Positions 9,054 through 18,835 of a stretch of 64,000 nt of DNA are shown here, piece by piece (within the stretch, counting starts at the first letter, position 1; the number at the start of each line of letters is the position of its first letter). A program made the translations under genes and the position numbers. Source of the DNA: a marine bacterium B5-7 (GTDB taxonomy: Bacteria > Pseudomonadota > Gammaproteobacteria > Arenicellales > CAJQKF01); the NCBI GenBank assembly GCA_021604525.1, contig BQJD01000010.1, positions 58,078-122,077 on the forward strand. Direction: 5' to 3'. A model generated the notes under the pieces. That model saw nothing but the letters and a program-made list of their open reading frames with translations, was not told the DNA's origin and searched no databases.

Positions 9054-9607
9054 ATTCACATGTAGCAAGAACGGCGGTCGTGCCAGGCAAAAGCTGGTAC
9101 CTGATTTACTGCAAACCCAGGGCAGAGAATACTGCACTGACGCATCTCGATAGACAGAACTATACCTGCTATCTGCCGATGTTACGGGTTACGCGTAAAG
9201 TTCGCGGAAAGTTAACCGACCGAATTGAACCCATGTTTCCCCGATACCTGTTTATTTCCCTGGACACACAAACAGATAACTGGGCGCCTATTCGCTCGAC
9301 GGTTGGTGTGACGCATCTTGTTCGATTTGGTGTAGAACCAACCGTCGTGCCAGACAGTCTGATCCAGACGCTAATGGATCGTGAGAACGAAGAAGGGCTC
9401 CAGTGTCCACCCCGGCGTCATTTCGAGAAGGGCGAGGCTGTCAGAATATACGAAGGCCCATTCAAGGATTACGAAGGTATTTTCGTCGCCCGCAGCAGTA
9501 ACGAGCGTGTCATCATATTGCTTGAGATTCTTGGTAAGAAATCACGAATAGCCATTAATCCGACCAACCTGACGCATCATTCCGGTTCTCGTCGTACGGG
9601 TTCATGA
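9050..9607 (+). CDS. rfaH: RfaH-type transcription antiterminator (NusG paralogue)
   Basis: 185-residue NusG-family protein. The N-terminal NGN domain carries the RfaH-like stretch WYLIYCKPRAENTALTHL, then MFPRYLFISL, VGVTHLVRFG and a C-terminal KOW segment with VRIYEGPFKDYEGIF. RfaH proteins load onto RNA polymerase at ops sites and stop premature termination in long LPS and capsule operons. Its position just before a roughly 19-kb O-antigen operon fits that role. The start is GTG at 9050, overlapping the hldD stop. It is somewhat longer than the E. coli protein. I found no clear ops element upstream of gmd. Confidence 0.85.
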   Translation: MNSHVARTAVVPGKSWYLIYCKPRAENTALTHLDRQNYTCYLPMLRVTRKVRGKLTDRIEPMFPRYLFISLDTQTDNWAPIRSTVGVTHLVRFGVEPTVVPDSLIQTLMDRENEEGLQCPPRRHFEKGEAVRIYEGPFKDYEGIFVARSSNERVIILLEILGKKSRIAINPTNLTHHSGSRRTGS

Positions 9608-9615
9608 CAAGTTGT

Positions 9616-9646
9616 TTGACAGTATAAAACCTGCAAGGATTTTAAA
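9616..9646 (+). promoter_or_regulatory. Possible promoter before gmd
   Basis: A perfect TTGACA (9616-9621) lies in the 48-base gap before gmd. A TTTAAA at 9641-9646 (spacer 19) or an ATTTTA at 17 is a poor -10 match. It could give the O-antigen genes their own start, but the evidence is weak. Confidence 0.25.
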
Positions 9647-9655
9647 TAGTAACCA

Positions 9656-10777
9656 ATGACTAAAAGCGCACTCATTACTGGTGTTACCGGGCAAGACGGC
9701 TCATATCTTGCCGAGCTTCTCCTCGGCAAGGGCTATGAGGTTCACGGCATAAAGCGGCGCGCTTCATCATTGAATACGGAACGAATCGACCACCTCTATC
9801 GTGATCCTCACGATCCCGATCAACTGGGCTTCACGTTGCATTATGGAGATATGACCGACTCTTCTTCACTGGTCAGTGTGTTGCAGAAGGTCGAACCGGA
9901 CGAGGTGTATAATCTCGCCGCGCAAAGTCATGTGGCGGTATCGTTTGAAGAACCTGAATACACTGCCAACTCGGATGCGCTGGGTGTGTTGAGAATACTG
10001 GAAGGTATTCGATCTTTGGGGCTCAAGGATAAAACACGGTTCTACCAGGCATCGACATCGGAGCTGTTTGGTAAAGTCGCCGAATCCCCCCAACGTGAAG
10101 AAACACCTTTTTATCCCCGTTCTCCATACGGTGCAGCCAAGCTGTATGCGTATTGGATAACGATCAACTATCGTGAGGCATACGGTATGTATGCCTGTAA
10201 TGGCATTTTATTCAACCATGAATCACCGCGACGCGGCGAGACATTCGTAACCCGCAAGATCACTCGTGCTTTAGGCCAGGTTGCCAACGGTATAGATACT
10301 ACTTTGTACCTTGGTAATCTCGATGCCCGACGTGATTGGGGTCACGCTCGGGACTATGTCGAAATGCAATGGCGCATGTTGCAGCAAGACGAACCACGCG
10401 ACTACGTGATAGCAACAGGTTTGCAATACAGCGTGCGCGATTTCGTGAATCATGCGGCAGGTGCCCTTGGGATGAAGCTGGAATGGCAGGGGGCAGGTGA
10501 GGACGAGACAGGGCGGGTCGTTGCTGTCGACGCAACCCCGGCCTATGTTGTTGATGTCGAACCGCTCAAACAATTGATTGGTCGTGTGCTGGTACGGATC
10601 GATTCCGAATATTTTAGACCCACCGAGGTAGAGACCCTGCTCGGTGATGCTGAGCGCGCACGCCGTGAACTTGGTTGGACGCCGACCATAAGTTTCGATG
10701 AGATGGTTAAGGAAATGATGGAGCACGACTATAAATTGTGCGCATCAAGCGCGGGTCGCGTCGCTCAAGATTTCTAG
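9656..10777 (+). CDS. gmd: GDP-mannose 4,6-dehydratase
   Basis: Converts GDP-mannose to GDP-4-keto-6-deoxymannose, the branch point to GDP-fucose, GDP-rhamnose or GDP-perosamine. It is 373 residues with [33 protein letters not shown], the catalytic [12 protein letters not shown] motif and [16 protein letters not shown], all diagnostic of Gmd. ManC at the end of the operon supplies GDP-mannose. No Fcl, Rmd or Per enzyme to use the product is visible in the window. Confidence 0.95.
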   Translation: MTKSALITGVTGQDGSYLAELLLGKGYEVHGIKRRASSLNTERIDHLYRDPHDPDQLGFTLHYGDMTDSSSLVSVLQKVEPDEVYNLAAQSHVAVSFEEPEYTANSDALGVLRILEGIRSLGLKDKTRFYQASTSELFGKVAESPQREETPFYPRSPYGAAKLYAYWITINYREAYGMYACNGILFNHESPRRGETFVTRKITRALGQVANGIDTTLYLGNLDARRDWGHARDYVEMQWRMLQQDEPRDYVIATGLQYSVRDFVNHAAGALGMKLEWQGAGEDETGRVVAVDATPAYVVDVEPLKQLIGRVLVRIDSEYFRPTEVETLLGDAERARRELGWTPTISFDEMVKEMMEHDYKLCASSAGRVAQDF

Positions 10778-10801
10778 AATCTGAATTTATCAAAGGTAAA
10801 C

Positions 10802-11878
10802 ATGACAACTTCAAGGGACACAGCAATCATTACAGGTGGCGCGGGCTTTATAGGTTCGGCGGTAATTCGTGAACTGATTGCCACAACCGATATCAATGTT
10901 GTAAATGTCGATTGTCTGACCTATGCAGGTAATCTTGAAACATTAGACTGTATCGCAAACGATTCACGCTACACGTTTTGTAAAACTGATATTCGTGATC
11001 CTGAAGCAGTTGCTCAACTGATGACGAAGTACCAACCGCGCTTTGTAATGCATTTAGCCGCAGAATCGCATGTGGATCGCTCTATTGACGGCCCGGCAGA
11101 TTTTATTTCAACGAACATAGTCGGCACCTATGTGTTGCTTGAAGCCTTTCGTGCCTATCTCGACAAGATGACATCCGATACGTCCGCGGGTATGAAATTT
11201 CATCATGTTTCAACGGACGAGGTTTACGGTAGTCTCGGTGCGCAAGGATTGTTTACCGAAGAATCACCCTATCAGCCGAATTCTCCATACTCTGCCAGCA
11301 AAGCCGCTTCGGATCACCTGGTTCGGGCATGGGGTGAGACCTATAAAATGCCAGTGGTAGTGTCCAACTGTTCCAATAACTACGGACCCTGGCAGTATCC
11401 GGAAAAGTTGATTCCAGTGGTTATCTCAAAGGCTGTTGGCGGTGAGTCCATTCCTGTATACGGCAATGGTGCGAATATTCGCGACTGGTTGTTTGTTGAG
11501 GATCATGCGCGCGCCCTGATCAAGATCATGACCGCGGGTATCGCCGGACAAACCTACAATGTCGGTGGTAATGCCGAGCGAACGAATCTCGATGTCGTAC
11601 ATACAATTCTCGGTATTCTCGACGAGATACGCCCACGTACAGATGGGCTTTCCTACAAAGAACAAATCAGCTTTGTCAGTGATCGACCGGGGCATGATTT
11701 TCGATACGCCATCGATGCAAATAAAATAAAACGTGAACTTGGCTGGCAACCGCTAGAAGATTTCAATAGTGGAATCAGCAAAACAGTTCGCTGGTATCTT
11801 GATCATCAGCATTGGCTGGATGCCGTGCAATCGGGTGTATATCAAGGTGAGCGGCTCGGCCTTGGAGCCAAAAAGTGA
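10802..11878 (+). CDS. rmlB: dTDP-glucose 4,6-dehydratase
   Basis: Makes dTDP-4-keto-6-deoxyglucose. It is 358 residues with [27 protein letters not shown], the substrate loop [10 protein letters not shown] and the catalytic [17 protein letters not shown]. The [13 protein letters not shown] stretch is typical of RmlB. Its stop overlaps the GTG start of rmlA by four bases. The partners RmlC and RmlD of dTDP-L-rhamnose synthesis are not present in this window. Confidence 0.95.
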   Translation: MTTSRDTAIITGGAGFIGSAVIRELIATTDINVVNVDCLTYAGNLETLDCIANDSRYTFCKTDIRDPEAVAQLMTKYQPRFVMHLAAESHVDRSIDGPADFISTNIVGTYVLLEAFRAYLDKMTSDTSAGMKFHHVSTDEVYGSLGAQGLFTEESPYQPNSPYSASKAASDHLVRAWGETYKMPVVVSNCSNNYGPWQYPEKLIPVVISKAVGGESIPVYGNGANIRDWLFVEDHARALIKIMTAGIAGQTYNVGGNAERTNLDVVHTILGILDEIRPRTDGLSYKEQISFVSDRPGHDFRYAIDANKIKRELGWQPLEDFNSGISKTVRWYLDHQHWLDAVQSGVYQGERLGLGAKK

Positions 11879-12741
11879 AGGGCATCATACTCGCCGGCGG
11901 TGCCGGTACGCGATTGTCGCCGGTCACCAATGTGGTTTCCAAACAGTTACTGCCGATCTACGACAAGCCCATGATTTATTATCCTCTGTCAGTATTAATG
12001 TTGGCCGGGATACGTGATATTTTAGTGATATCAACACCTCAGGATACGCCACGATTCGAGCAACTGATGGGCAGTGGTTCCCAGTGGGGAATTGATATTT
12101 CATATTGTGTCCAGCCATCACCCGATGGTCTTGCCCAGGCATTTGTACTTGGTGCCGAATTTCTTGGTGGCTCACCCAGTGCACTGGTGTTGGGTGATAA
12201 TATTTTCTATGGTCATGGATTATCGTCGATGTTGAAAAATGCCGCCGGTCAGACCCGTGGTGCAACCGTATTCGCCTATTCAGTACACGATCCGGAGCGT
12301 TACGGTGTGGTTGAATTTGATAGCGGAGGTCGGGCTATTTCTCTTGAAGAGAAACCGGCACATCCAAAGTCTCGCTTTGCTGTGACCGGTCTTTATTTTT
12401 ATGATTCCAAGGTAGTCGATTTCGCAAGGAATCTTAAACCCTCAGATCGAGGGGAACTTGAAATCACTGATATCAATCGACTTTACTTGGAGCAAGAACA
12501 GCTTAATGTCGAGGTACTTGGCCGAGGCATGGCATGGCTCGATACTGGAACACATGAGTCGTTGTTACAGGCATCCAATTTTATTGAAGCAATCGAAACT
12601 CGTCAGGGACAAAAGGTTTGTTGTCCAGAGGAAATTGCTTTTCGCTATGGCTATATTGACGCAGACGAAGTAGGCAGGGTGGCACAACAATATGGAAAGA
12701 GTACCTACGGCGCGTATCTGCGCGGGCTTGCCGCAGAGTGA
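11875..12741 (+). CDS. rmlA: Glucose-1-phosphate thymidylyltransferase
   Basis: Couples dTTP and glucose 1-phosphate to dTDP-glucose, the substrate of RmlB upstream. The 288 residues begin [17 protein letters not shown], the nucleotide-binding signature, and include [27 protein letters not shown] and [11 protein letters not shown] as in RmlA. The start codon is GTG overlapping the rmlB stop (GTGA), and the end overlaps wzm the same way. Confidence 0.95.
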   Translation: MKGIILAGGAGTRLSPVTNVVSKQLLPIYDKPMIYYPLSVLMLAGIRDILVISTPQDTPRFEQLMGSGSQWGIDISYCVQPSPDGLAQAFVLGAEFLGGSPSALVLGDNIFYGHGLSSMLKNAAGQTRGATVFAYSVHDPERYGVVEFDSGGRAISLEEKPAHPKSRFAVTGLYFYDSKVVDFARNLKPSDRGELEITDINRLYLEQEQLNVEVLGRGMAWLDTGTHESLLQASNFIEAIETRQGQKVCCPEEIAFRYGYIDADEVGRVAQQYGKSTYGAYLRGLAAE

Positions 12742-13586
12742 ACCAGCCAGGGAATGAACTCAGCCATTCGGCATCGACGACACATAACGCAAGTGTGCTC
12801 GCCAGCCTGGTTCTACATCGTGACCTGATTTACCAGTTGACTCGCCGTGCCATCGTCGGCCGATATCGCGGATCAATTGCCGGCGTCGCGTGGTCCCTGG
12901 TCATTCCCATCACCATGTTGGTTGTCTATACCTTTGTATTCGGATTCGTGTTCAAGATGCGATTCAATCTTGATAACGGCGGTAGCAATCTGACATTTGC
13001 GGCATTCCTGTTCAGCGGTATTGTTGTGCATGGATTTTTTGCTGAATGCCTCAATCGTGCGCCGGGAGTAATTGCGAATAACAGCCAGTATGTTAAGAAA
13101 ATTGTCTTTCCGCTTGAGTGTCTGGTGTGGGTGGCTATATTTACGGCACTGTTTCAAACTACCATCAGCATCACAATTCTGTCGTTGTTCCTTGTCATCA
13201 CACGTGGGGTGTTGCACTGGACGATATTGTTTGCGCCGATAGTACTCGCGCCACTGCTGATTCTTGCTGCCGGCGTAATCTGGATCATTGGCGCACTGTC
13301 TGTTTATATCCGTGATTTCGCCCAACTGATGGGTGTGTTAACAACATTGATGTTATTTCTCGGCCCGGTTTTTTATCCTCTTCATGTCATTCCAGAGCCG
13401 ATACGTTATGTGTTTTATCTGAACCCCATATCTTTTGTCATTGAGCAGATGCGTCGAGTCATGCTTGATGGTATCGCACCTGATTGGGTTGGACTTGTCT
13501 TGTATACTCTGGTCGCCATTCTGATTGCCAAAGCAGGCCTGCGATTATTTAATCGAATGAGAAACGGGTTTCCTGATGTCCTCTAA
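12738..13586 (+). CDS. wzm: O-antigen/polysaccharide ABC transporter permease
   Basis: 282-residue ABC-2-type inner-membrane permease with about six hydrophobic helices. It follows the Wzm pattern: an early amphipathic [17 protein letters not shown] segment, [20 protein letters not shown], and a late [18 protein letters not shown] stretch. With Wzt it flips undecaprenyl-linked glycan across the inner membrane. It starts at GTG overlapping rmlA by four bases and overlaps wzt by 11. No Wzx flippase or Wzy polymerase is visible, so export is ABC-dependent. Confidence 0.9.
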   Translation: MNQPGNELSHSASTTHNASVLASLVLHRDLIYQLTRRAIVGRYRGSIAGVAWSLVIPITMLVVYTFVFGFVFKMRFNLDNGGSNLTFAAFLFSGIVVHGFFAECLNRAPGVIANNSQYVKKIVFPLECLVWVAIFTALFQTTISITILSLFLVITRGVLHWTILFAPIVLAPLLILAAGVIWIIGALSVYIRDFAQLMGVLTTLMLFLGPVFYPLHVIPEPIRYVFYLNPISFVIEQMRRVMLDGIAPDWVGLVLYTLVAILIAKAGLRLFNRMRNGFPDVL

Positions 13587-14892
13587 TGATTCTAACTCCG
13601 GCGCGGTGCGTATCGAGAGTATCTGCAAGGACTATCGAATCTATCAGCGTCCACTGGATCGCATGGCTGAGTTGCTAAGCCATGGACGCAAGACACGACA
13701 TACCAGCTTCAGAGCGCTTGACGACATTAGTTTTACCATCAATAAAGGTGAAACCCTCGGTCTGATCGGTCCTAATGGCTCCGGTAAATCTACCTTGCTG
13801 GAAATTCTGTGCGGTACCTTGTCACCAACTTCTGGCAGCATCAAGACAACCGGCAGGATCGCCGCGTTACTGGAACTTGGTGCCGGGTTTAATCCGGAAT
13901 TTACCGGCCGTGAGAATGTTCTTCTTAATGCGTCGATCATGGGTATAGATCGTGCCCGGGTGGTAGAGACGTTCGCCGAGGTGGAAGCCTTTGCGGAGAT
14001 TGGAGAATTTATTGATCGACCAGTAAAGACTTATTCCAGCGGTATGTACGTGCGACTTGCTTTTGCCGCCGCAATTAATATGGATCCGGATATTCTGGTT
14101 GTTGATGAAGCGCTGTCAGTGGGCGATATCAGCTTCCAGAGGAAGTGTTATCGACACTTTCAAGAGATGCAGCGTCGTGGCGTGACTATTATCTTTGTTA
14201 CCCACGCAATGGAATTGGTGCGTTCGCATTGTCATCGTGCGGTCTATATATCCGGTGGAAAAATTCGTGCATCAGGTGATCCTCGGGATGTGGTGCATCA
14301 ATATCTGAACGATACTTTTACTCGTCCGGAAGACGTGACTTCAGCCGACGTGAAAGAAGAAAATTCAGGTACCGGGCGGCTCCAAACCAGCGATAAGTGC
14401 GTTACGCGGGCCAGCTATAATCCATCCGAGTATCGGTGGGGTAATCGTCATGCCGAGATCGTCGATTATGAGCTAATTGCCGATGGTGAGCTGGATCCAA
14501 AAGTTCTGCGACGTGGGAGCCGTGTTCGTGTAGTCGTTCATGTAGAGGTACATAAACTACTGACAAAATTAATATATGGACTCACAGTTAAAACTGTTGA
14601 CGGCATCACCGTATTTGGCGCCAATACCCGTGCCCGGAAAATGATACTGACCGACGCCGAGCCAGGATCAGGTTCGCAGGTTGAGTTTGAGTTTTGCAAC
14701 CACCTACTGCCGGGTGAGTATTTTATTTCATTGGGTATTGCGGTTGATGATGATAGCGTCGATAACCTGGCGATCGATCGCAGGTATGACATCATTCACA
14801 TCTCGGTTGAGGGTGGGCCAGCTGATTTTGGCATTTCAGATCTCGATATGAATATTCACCTCAATGGCGTAGAGGCTACGCAGGACGTATGA
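13576..14892 (+). CDS. wzt: O-antigen ABC transporter ATP-binding protein with C-terminal glycan-recognition domain
   Basis: 438 residues. The N-terminal ATPase has Walker A GPNGSGKST (about residue 65), the signature YSSGMYVRLAFA (about 152) and Walker B ILVVDEALSVGD. After a linker near 250 comes a beta-rich C-terminal domain (about 285-430) of the Wzt carbohydrate-binding type, which in related systems reads the non-reducing end cap of the finished chain. This implies that the glycan here is terminated by a modification. It overlaps wzm by 11 bases and the next glycosyltransferase by four (ATGA). Confidence 0.92.
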   Translation: MSSNDSNSGAVRIESICKDYRIYQRPLDRMAELLSHGRKTRHTSFRALDDISFTINKGETLGLIGPNGSGKSTLLEILCGTLSPTSGSIKTTGRIAALLELGAGFNPEFTGRENVLLNASIMGIDRARVVETFAEVEAFAEIGEFIDRPVKTYSSGMYVRLAFAAAINMDPDILVVDEALSVGDISFQRKCYRHFQEMQRRGVTIIFVTHAMELVRSHCHRAVYISGGKIRASGDPRDVVHQYLNDTFTRPEDVTSADVKEENSGTGRLQTSDKCVTRASYNPSEYRWGNRHAEIVDYELIADGELDPKVLRRGSRVRVVVHVEVHKLLTKLIYGLTVKTVDGITVFGANTRARKMILTDAEPGSGSQVEFEFCNHLLPGEYFISLGIAVDDDSVDNLAIDRRYDIIHISVEGGPADFGISDLDMNIHLNGVEATQDV

Positions 14893-17366
14893 GAATCGGC
14901 TGGACAGATGAGCATGCTCACGATCACCTGATCGACGCACAGGCCATCGATACCACAAGTATTTTCGACGATCATCGCGTTGAGTCGAGAATAGATTCGC
15001 TTGATAAACAGATCGATAGCGTTAGCCTTTGGCCGGGTCCCGGTTACGACGCTTTTCAGATCCTGTCACTGGATGTTGATATCGATTCTGCTGACTCTTC
15101 CAGATCGATTCGTCGTATTGGCAACAATGGCGATGATATCGGCGTACTGACATTTGATGGAATCAGGCATTTTCAGATTGGGGGGTTTTCCTATTTCCTG
15201 CCCGAAGATGAACAGGCTTGTATCCGATTACGTCTGGGTGATCATTTACATCGCAAGGGAGAAGTTTATCGGGTGAGAGTGCGCATGCTGGTGCTGGATT
15301 CAAGCTATGTCGCCAGCTTCAGATCACACCTGCTCAGTGAGATGCGTCGTCTTGAAGAACGTAATGCCGAGCTTGAACGCGAGTTCGCCAAATCACAACA
15401 AACTATAGAACGAGTTACACAACTTGAGAGGCAACTCGAGGTGATCAGGTCGTCACGTGTCTGGCGATTTGCGGAAGGATTTCGTAGGCTGTTCTATCAT
15501 CGATTCCTGGGAAGATTTCCCGGGCTTAGAAGTAGGGCACTGGATGCCTCACGACGTCGTGTTCGCCAACAATTTTCGGGCGATAAAGTGAATACTGCCA
15601 GTTCAAACGAACTGGCAGTATTGGGTGTGCTGGCTGGCAATTCCTTAAAGCTCGATAGCCGCGATGATGCTTATCAGGTGCTGGTGGATCATTGGGAAGC
15701 CATCAGACCGAACGATGAGGCTATTGCAAAGGCGATTAGTGAGTTTGCCATCAAACCGCTCATATCGATCGTCATGCCGGTGTTTGACACACCGGTGGAT
15801 TGGCTGCGGCAGGCTATTGATTCAGTTCTTGCACAGCGTTACGACAACTTCGAACTGTGCTTGGTCGATGATTGTTCGACCACTCCCGCTACGCTCGAAT
15901 ATCTGGCAAACCTTGAACATCCTCAGATTGTTAAAATGAAACTGGATGTTAACAGTCACATCTCTGCCGCGACCAACCACGGCATACAAAATGCACGTGG
16001 AGACTATATTGCCTTCCTTGATCATGATGATCTAATTGATGTCGACGCGTTGTATCACGTATGCGTTGGTGTAAATCAGTTGGACCCGGATGTTATCTAT
16101 ACAGACGAAGACTACATAGATGATTCAGGGCATCGTTTCAGACCCAACTTCAAACCGGATTTTTCTCCCGACCTGCTGTTGTCGCACAACTATATAACGC
16201 ATCTGCTGGTTGTTAAGCGCATTTTGATAGACGAGGTTGGCGGATTTGATCCTGCCTATGACGGTGCTCAGGACTATGACTTTGTTATTCGGTTGTCAGA
16301 GATCGCGGGCAGCATTTTACACATACCCAAAGTTCTCTATCACTGGCGCCAGTCGAACCATTCAAGCAGTACTCATGTGGCTGCCAAGCCTTACGTGCAG
16401 GAACGTACACGCGCTTTACTCAAGTCGGCAACTGAGCGTCGTGGTATTGAAGCCGACATATTGAATGCGAATCTGCCTCATTTTTTCTACACCCGTCGCC
16501 GTTTTTCAGGAACACCATCGGTCAGCATCATCGTACCGTTTCGTGATGAACCAACCTTGCTGGAAACCTGCCTTAATAACGTTCTGAAAAAATCCACGTA
16601 TAACGAATACGAGATAATTGGTGTTAACAATCAAAGCGAAAGCGCTTTGACATTTGAATTAATGGAAGCTTACCGCGCCAATCCGCGAGTCAGGTTTATC
16701 GATTATGATCAACCTTTCAATTTTTCGACAATCATAAATCGCGGTGCTGCCGAGGCGCGTGGCGAGTATCTTGTATTCCTTAACAATGATATCGAAATCA
16801 TTACCTGGCAGTGGATTGAAGAGCTGCTTTGTCAGGCAGCCCAACAAGGCATTGGTGTAGTTGGCGGTAAATTGTTCTATCCGGACAATACGGTCCAGCA
16901 CGCCGGAATCGTTGTGGGTATTGATGGATATGCTGGTCATACACATAAACGTATTGCCTGTCACGCTCAAGGATATGGCAATCGCCTGCAATTGGTCAGC
17001 AATGTTTCTGCAGTGACCGGTGCGTTCATGATGGTAGGTCGTGAGTTATTCCATAGTGTCGGCGGTTTTGATGAGGTTGAATTTCCTGTTGCCTGTAATG
17101 ATGTTGACTTCTGTCTACGGGTTATGGATGCCGGGTACTGGAATGTGTTTACACCTTATGCCCAGGCTTATCATCTTGAATCGGCAAGTCGCGGCTATGA
17201 GATGACGGAAGAAAAGCGCAAGAGATTTCAAAGGGAAAAAGAACGATTTGTTGAACGTCATGCCAGTTTTCTGGAACTGGGCGATCCATTTTACAACCGC
17301 AATCTAAGTCTTGATAACGAGTCATTCATGATTCGCACGCCGATTGCCATGGATGAAGTCGAGTGA
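14889..17366 (+). CDS. Large glycosyltransferase with two GT2 domains and an N-terminal beta domain plus coiled coil
   Basis: 825 residues. Residues 1-140 look like a beta-sandwich of unknown role. About 145-195 is a heptad-rich coiled coil (SEMRRLEERNAELERE) ending in the SSRVWRFAEGFRRLF motif often seen before GT domains. A first GT-A domain starts near 290 (PLISIVMPVFDTP, acidic motif DHDD). A second starts near 542 (PSVSIIVPFRDEP, acidic motif NND) and ends with the GFDE...CNDVDFCLR segment. Two catalytic centres suggest that it adds two different linkages, as in rhamnan- or O-antigen-type polymerising transferases. The ATG overlaps the wzt stop. A perfect hairpin lies within the gene at 15591-15622. 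Confidence 0.85.
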   Translation: MRIGWTDEHAHDHLIDAQAIDTTSIFDDHRVESRIDSLDKQIDSVSLWPGPGYDAFQILSLDVDIDSADSSRSIRRIGNNGDDIGVLTFDGIRHFQIGGFSYFLPEDEQACIRLRLGDHLHRKGEVYRVRVRMLVLDSSYVASFRSHLLSEMRRLEERNAELEREFAKSQQTIERVTQLERQLEVIRSSRVWRFAEGFRRLFYHRFLGRFPGLRSRALDASRRRVRQQFSGDKVNTASSNELAVLGVLAGNSLKLDSRDDAYQVLVDHWEAIRPNDEAIAKAISEFAIKPLISIVMPVFDTPVDWLRQAIDSVLAQRYDNFELCLVDDCSTTPATLEYLANLEHPQIVKMKLDVNSHISAATNHGIQNARGDYIAFLDHDDLIDVDALYHVCVGVNQLDPDVIYTDEDYIDDSGHRFRPNFKPDFSPDLLLSHNYITHLLVVKRILIDEVGGFDPAYDGAQDYDFVIRLSEIAGSILHIPKVLYHWRQSNHSSSTHVAAKPYVQERTRALLKSATERRGIEADILNANLPHFFYTRRRFSGTPSVSIIVPFRDEPTLLETCLNNVLKKSTYNEYEIIGVNNQSESALTFELMEAYRANPRVRFIDYDQPFNFSTIINRGAAEARGEYLVFLNNDIEIITWQWIEELLCQAAQQGIGVVGGKLFYPDNTVQHAGIVVGIDGYAGHTHKRIACHAQGYGNRLQLVSNVSAVTGAFMMVGRELFHSVGGFDEVEFPVACNDVDFCLRVMDAGYWNVFTPYAQAYHLESASRGYEMTEEKRKRFQREKERFVERHASFLELGDPFYNRNLSLDNESFMIRTPIAMDEVE
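15591..15622. repeat. Perfect 14-bp inverted repeat with tetraloop inside a glycosyltransferase gene
   Basis: AATACTGCCAGTTC (15591-15604) and GAACTGGCAGTATT (15609-15622) are exact reverse complements around AAAC. The element lies at codons of about 235-245, in the linker between the coiled coil and the first catalytic domain. No T-run follows, so it is not a standard terminator. Confidence 0.9.
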
Positions 17367-18829
17367 GTCCCGATAGTGGTTCAGATCTGACTTTTGCACA
17401 AGCTATGCCGAGTGAAATTGTCGGTGAGCAACCGTTGGTAGTCATGGTCTGCGGCTGGATCACAATTAACTCAGAACCAGTCGAATCTATCGTTCTGGAA
17501 GTGGATGGCGAATCACTGTCCACACTGATACTTGATCAACACGTACCACCGAAGCTATGGCTGTCGAAAAACAGAGCGACTTCATACGCAGGTTTAGAAC
17601 CCGATACAAGTTACCAGGGCTTTTCCGGCTTTGTGCAACTACCCGGTCGGGAAACTGGGCATCGCCATATTGTTCGCATCGGGATTGTTGATCGTGCTAC
17701 TGCAGATACGCGATGGAGTGAGCATTTAATTGATCGTATCGGAGTCGAATGCGCTAATCCCATGCAACGCGGACTGGAACCACACGTCGCAATTTGCATG
17801 GGGGTTTATAATCCGGACGAACCCGTCTTTGCGCGCCAGATTGACTCGATCGTAGCGCAAACGGAACAGAACTGGATATGTATCGTTAACGATGACGGAT
17901 CTGATTCGAAACATGTCGAGATAATCCATCGGGTTATTGGCAACGACAAACGCTTCTTCTACTTCAGGAACTCAGATAACCAGGGTTTTTACGGAAATTT
18001 CGAACGCGCCATTGCGCGCGTGCCTGAGGGCATCGAATATATTGCGTTGTCCGATCAGGATGATTACTGGTATGCCGATAAAATTAAAACGCTGCTGACT
18101 GCAATGTCAGACGATGTGCTGCTAGCTTATTCAGATATGCGCATAGTCGCGAGTAGCGGTGTTGAAATCGAACCAAGCTATTGGGGTTATCGGAAGAACA
18201 ACAGCAGCGATCTCGCCTTGATGCTTGTCGCCAATACGGTTACCGGTGCAGCATGCATGATGCGTTCAAGGCTTGCACGTCATCTGCTTCCTTTCCCACC
18301 ACGCGTGGGCGATGCGTTTCACGATCACTGGATTAGCTGTTCGGCACTCGCCATGGGCCGTATCAACTACATCGATCAGCCGCTTTATGATTATTATCAA
18401 TACGGTGACAACATTATCGGCCATTGTGCTTTCGAACAAAATACAACCAGCAAAGACTATATTGAAAAAAACTCCAATCCGTTGCACTACCTGAATCCGG
18501 TTAACGTGAAGTCACTCGCGGCTCGCTTCATGGGCTCAGGGCAGGCGGTATACTGGTTTGAGTGTCGTCGTATCGAATCGATTTGCAACAATATAAATGT
18601 TCGTGTCCATCCCGATAATTCCGTATGTAAAATATTCAACCTTTTCGGCAGAGGTATTCTATCTGCTATGGCATTGACAGTGTTGAATCTCAAGCATTTT
18701 GACAGTGCCAGGCGAACCAATAATGCTGAGCGCCGGCTTGCTCGCGCCTATTTGGTCCGCAGCTTGCTTGGGCTATCTCATAAAAATTCGGCTACTCATA
18801 TCACGTCGTCTTCGGCATCATCCTTATAG
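17363..18829 (+). CDS. GT2 family glycosyltransferase with N-terminal beta domain (rhamnosyltransferase-like)
   Basis: 488 residues. The first 135 or so are beta-rich and not recognised. A GT-A domain starts near 139 (PHVAICMGVYNPD). It shows VNDDGSDSKHV and the acidic motif LSDQDDYWYADKI, the latter characteristic of the rhamnosyltransferase-like GT2 subgroup. The C-terminal 150 residues are helical and unassigned. The start is GTG overlapping the preceding gene by four bases. The sugar donor cannot be told from the sequence alone. Confidence 0.82.
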   Translation: MSPDSGSDLTFAQAMPSEIVGEQPLVVMVCGWITINSEPVESIVLEVDGESLSTLILDQHVPPKLWLSKNRATSYAGLEPDTSYQGFSGFVQLPGRETGHRHIVRIGIVDRATADTRWSEHLIDRIGVECANPMQRGLEPHVAICMGVYNPDEPVFARQIDSIVAQTEQNWICIVNDDGSDSKHVEIIHRVIGNDKRFFYFRNSDNQGFYGNFERAIARVPEGIEYIALSDQDDYWYADKIKTLLTAMSDDVLLAYSDMRIVASSGVEIEPSYWGYRKNNSSDLALMLVANTVTGAACMMRSRLARHLLPFPPRVGDAFHDHWISCSALAMGRINYIDQPLYDYYQYGDNIIGHCAFEQNTTSKDYIEKNSNPLHYLNPVNVKSLAARFMGSGQAVYWFECRRIESICNNINVRVHPDNSVCKIFNLFGRGILSAMALTVLNLKHFDSARRTNNAERRLARAYLVRSLLGLSHKNSATHITSSSASSL

Positions 18830-18835
18830 AAGACC

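Noticed and set aside
12979..12992. Possible ops element (GGCGGTAGCAATCT) for the RfaH-like protein
   Set aside because: It matches the first eight ops bases but then departs, and it lies inside the wzm coding sequence rather than in a leader.
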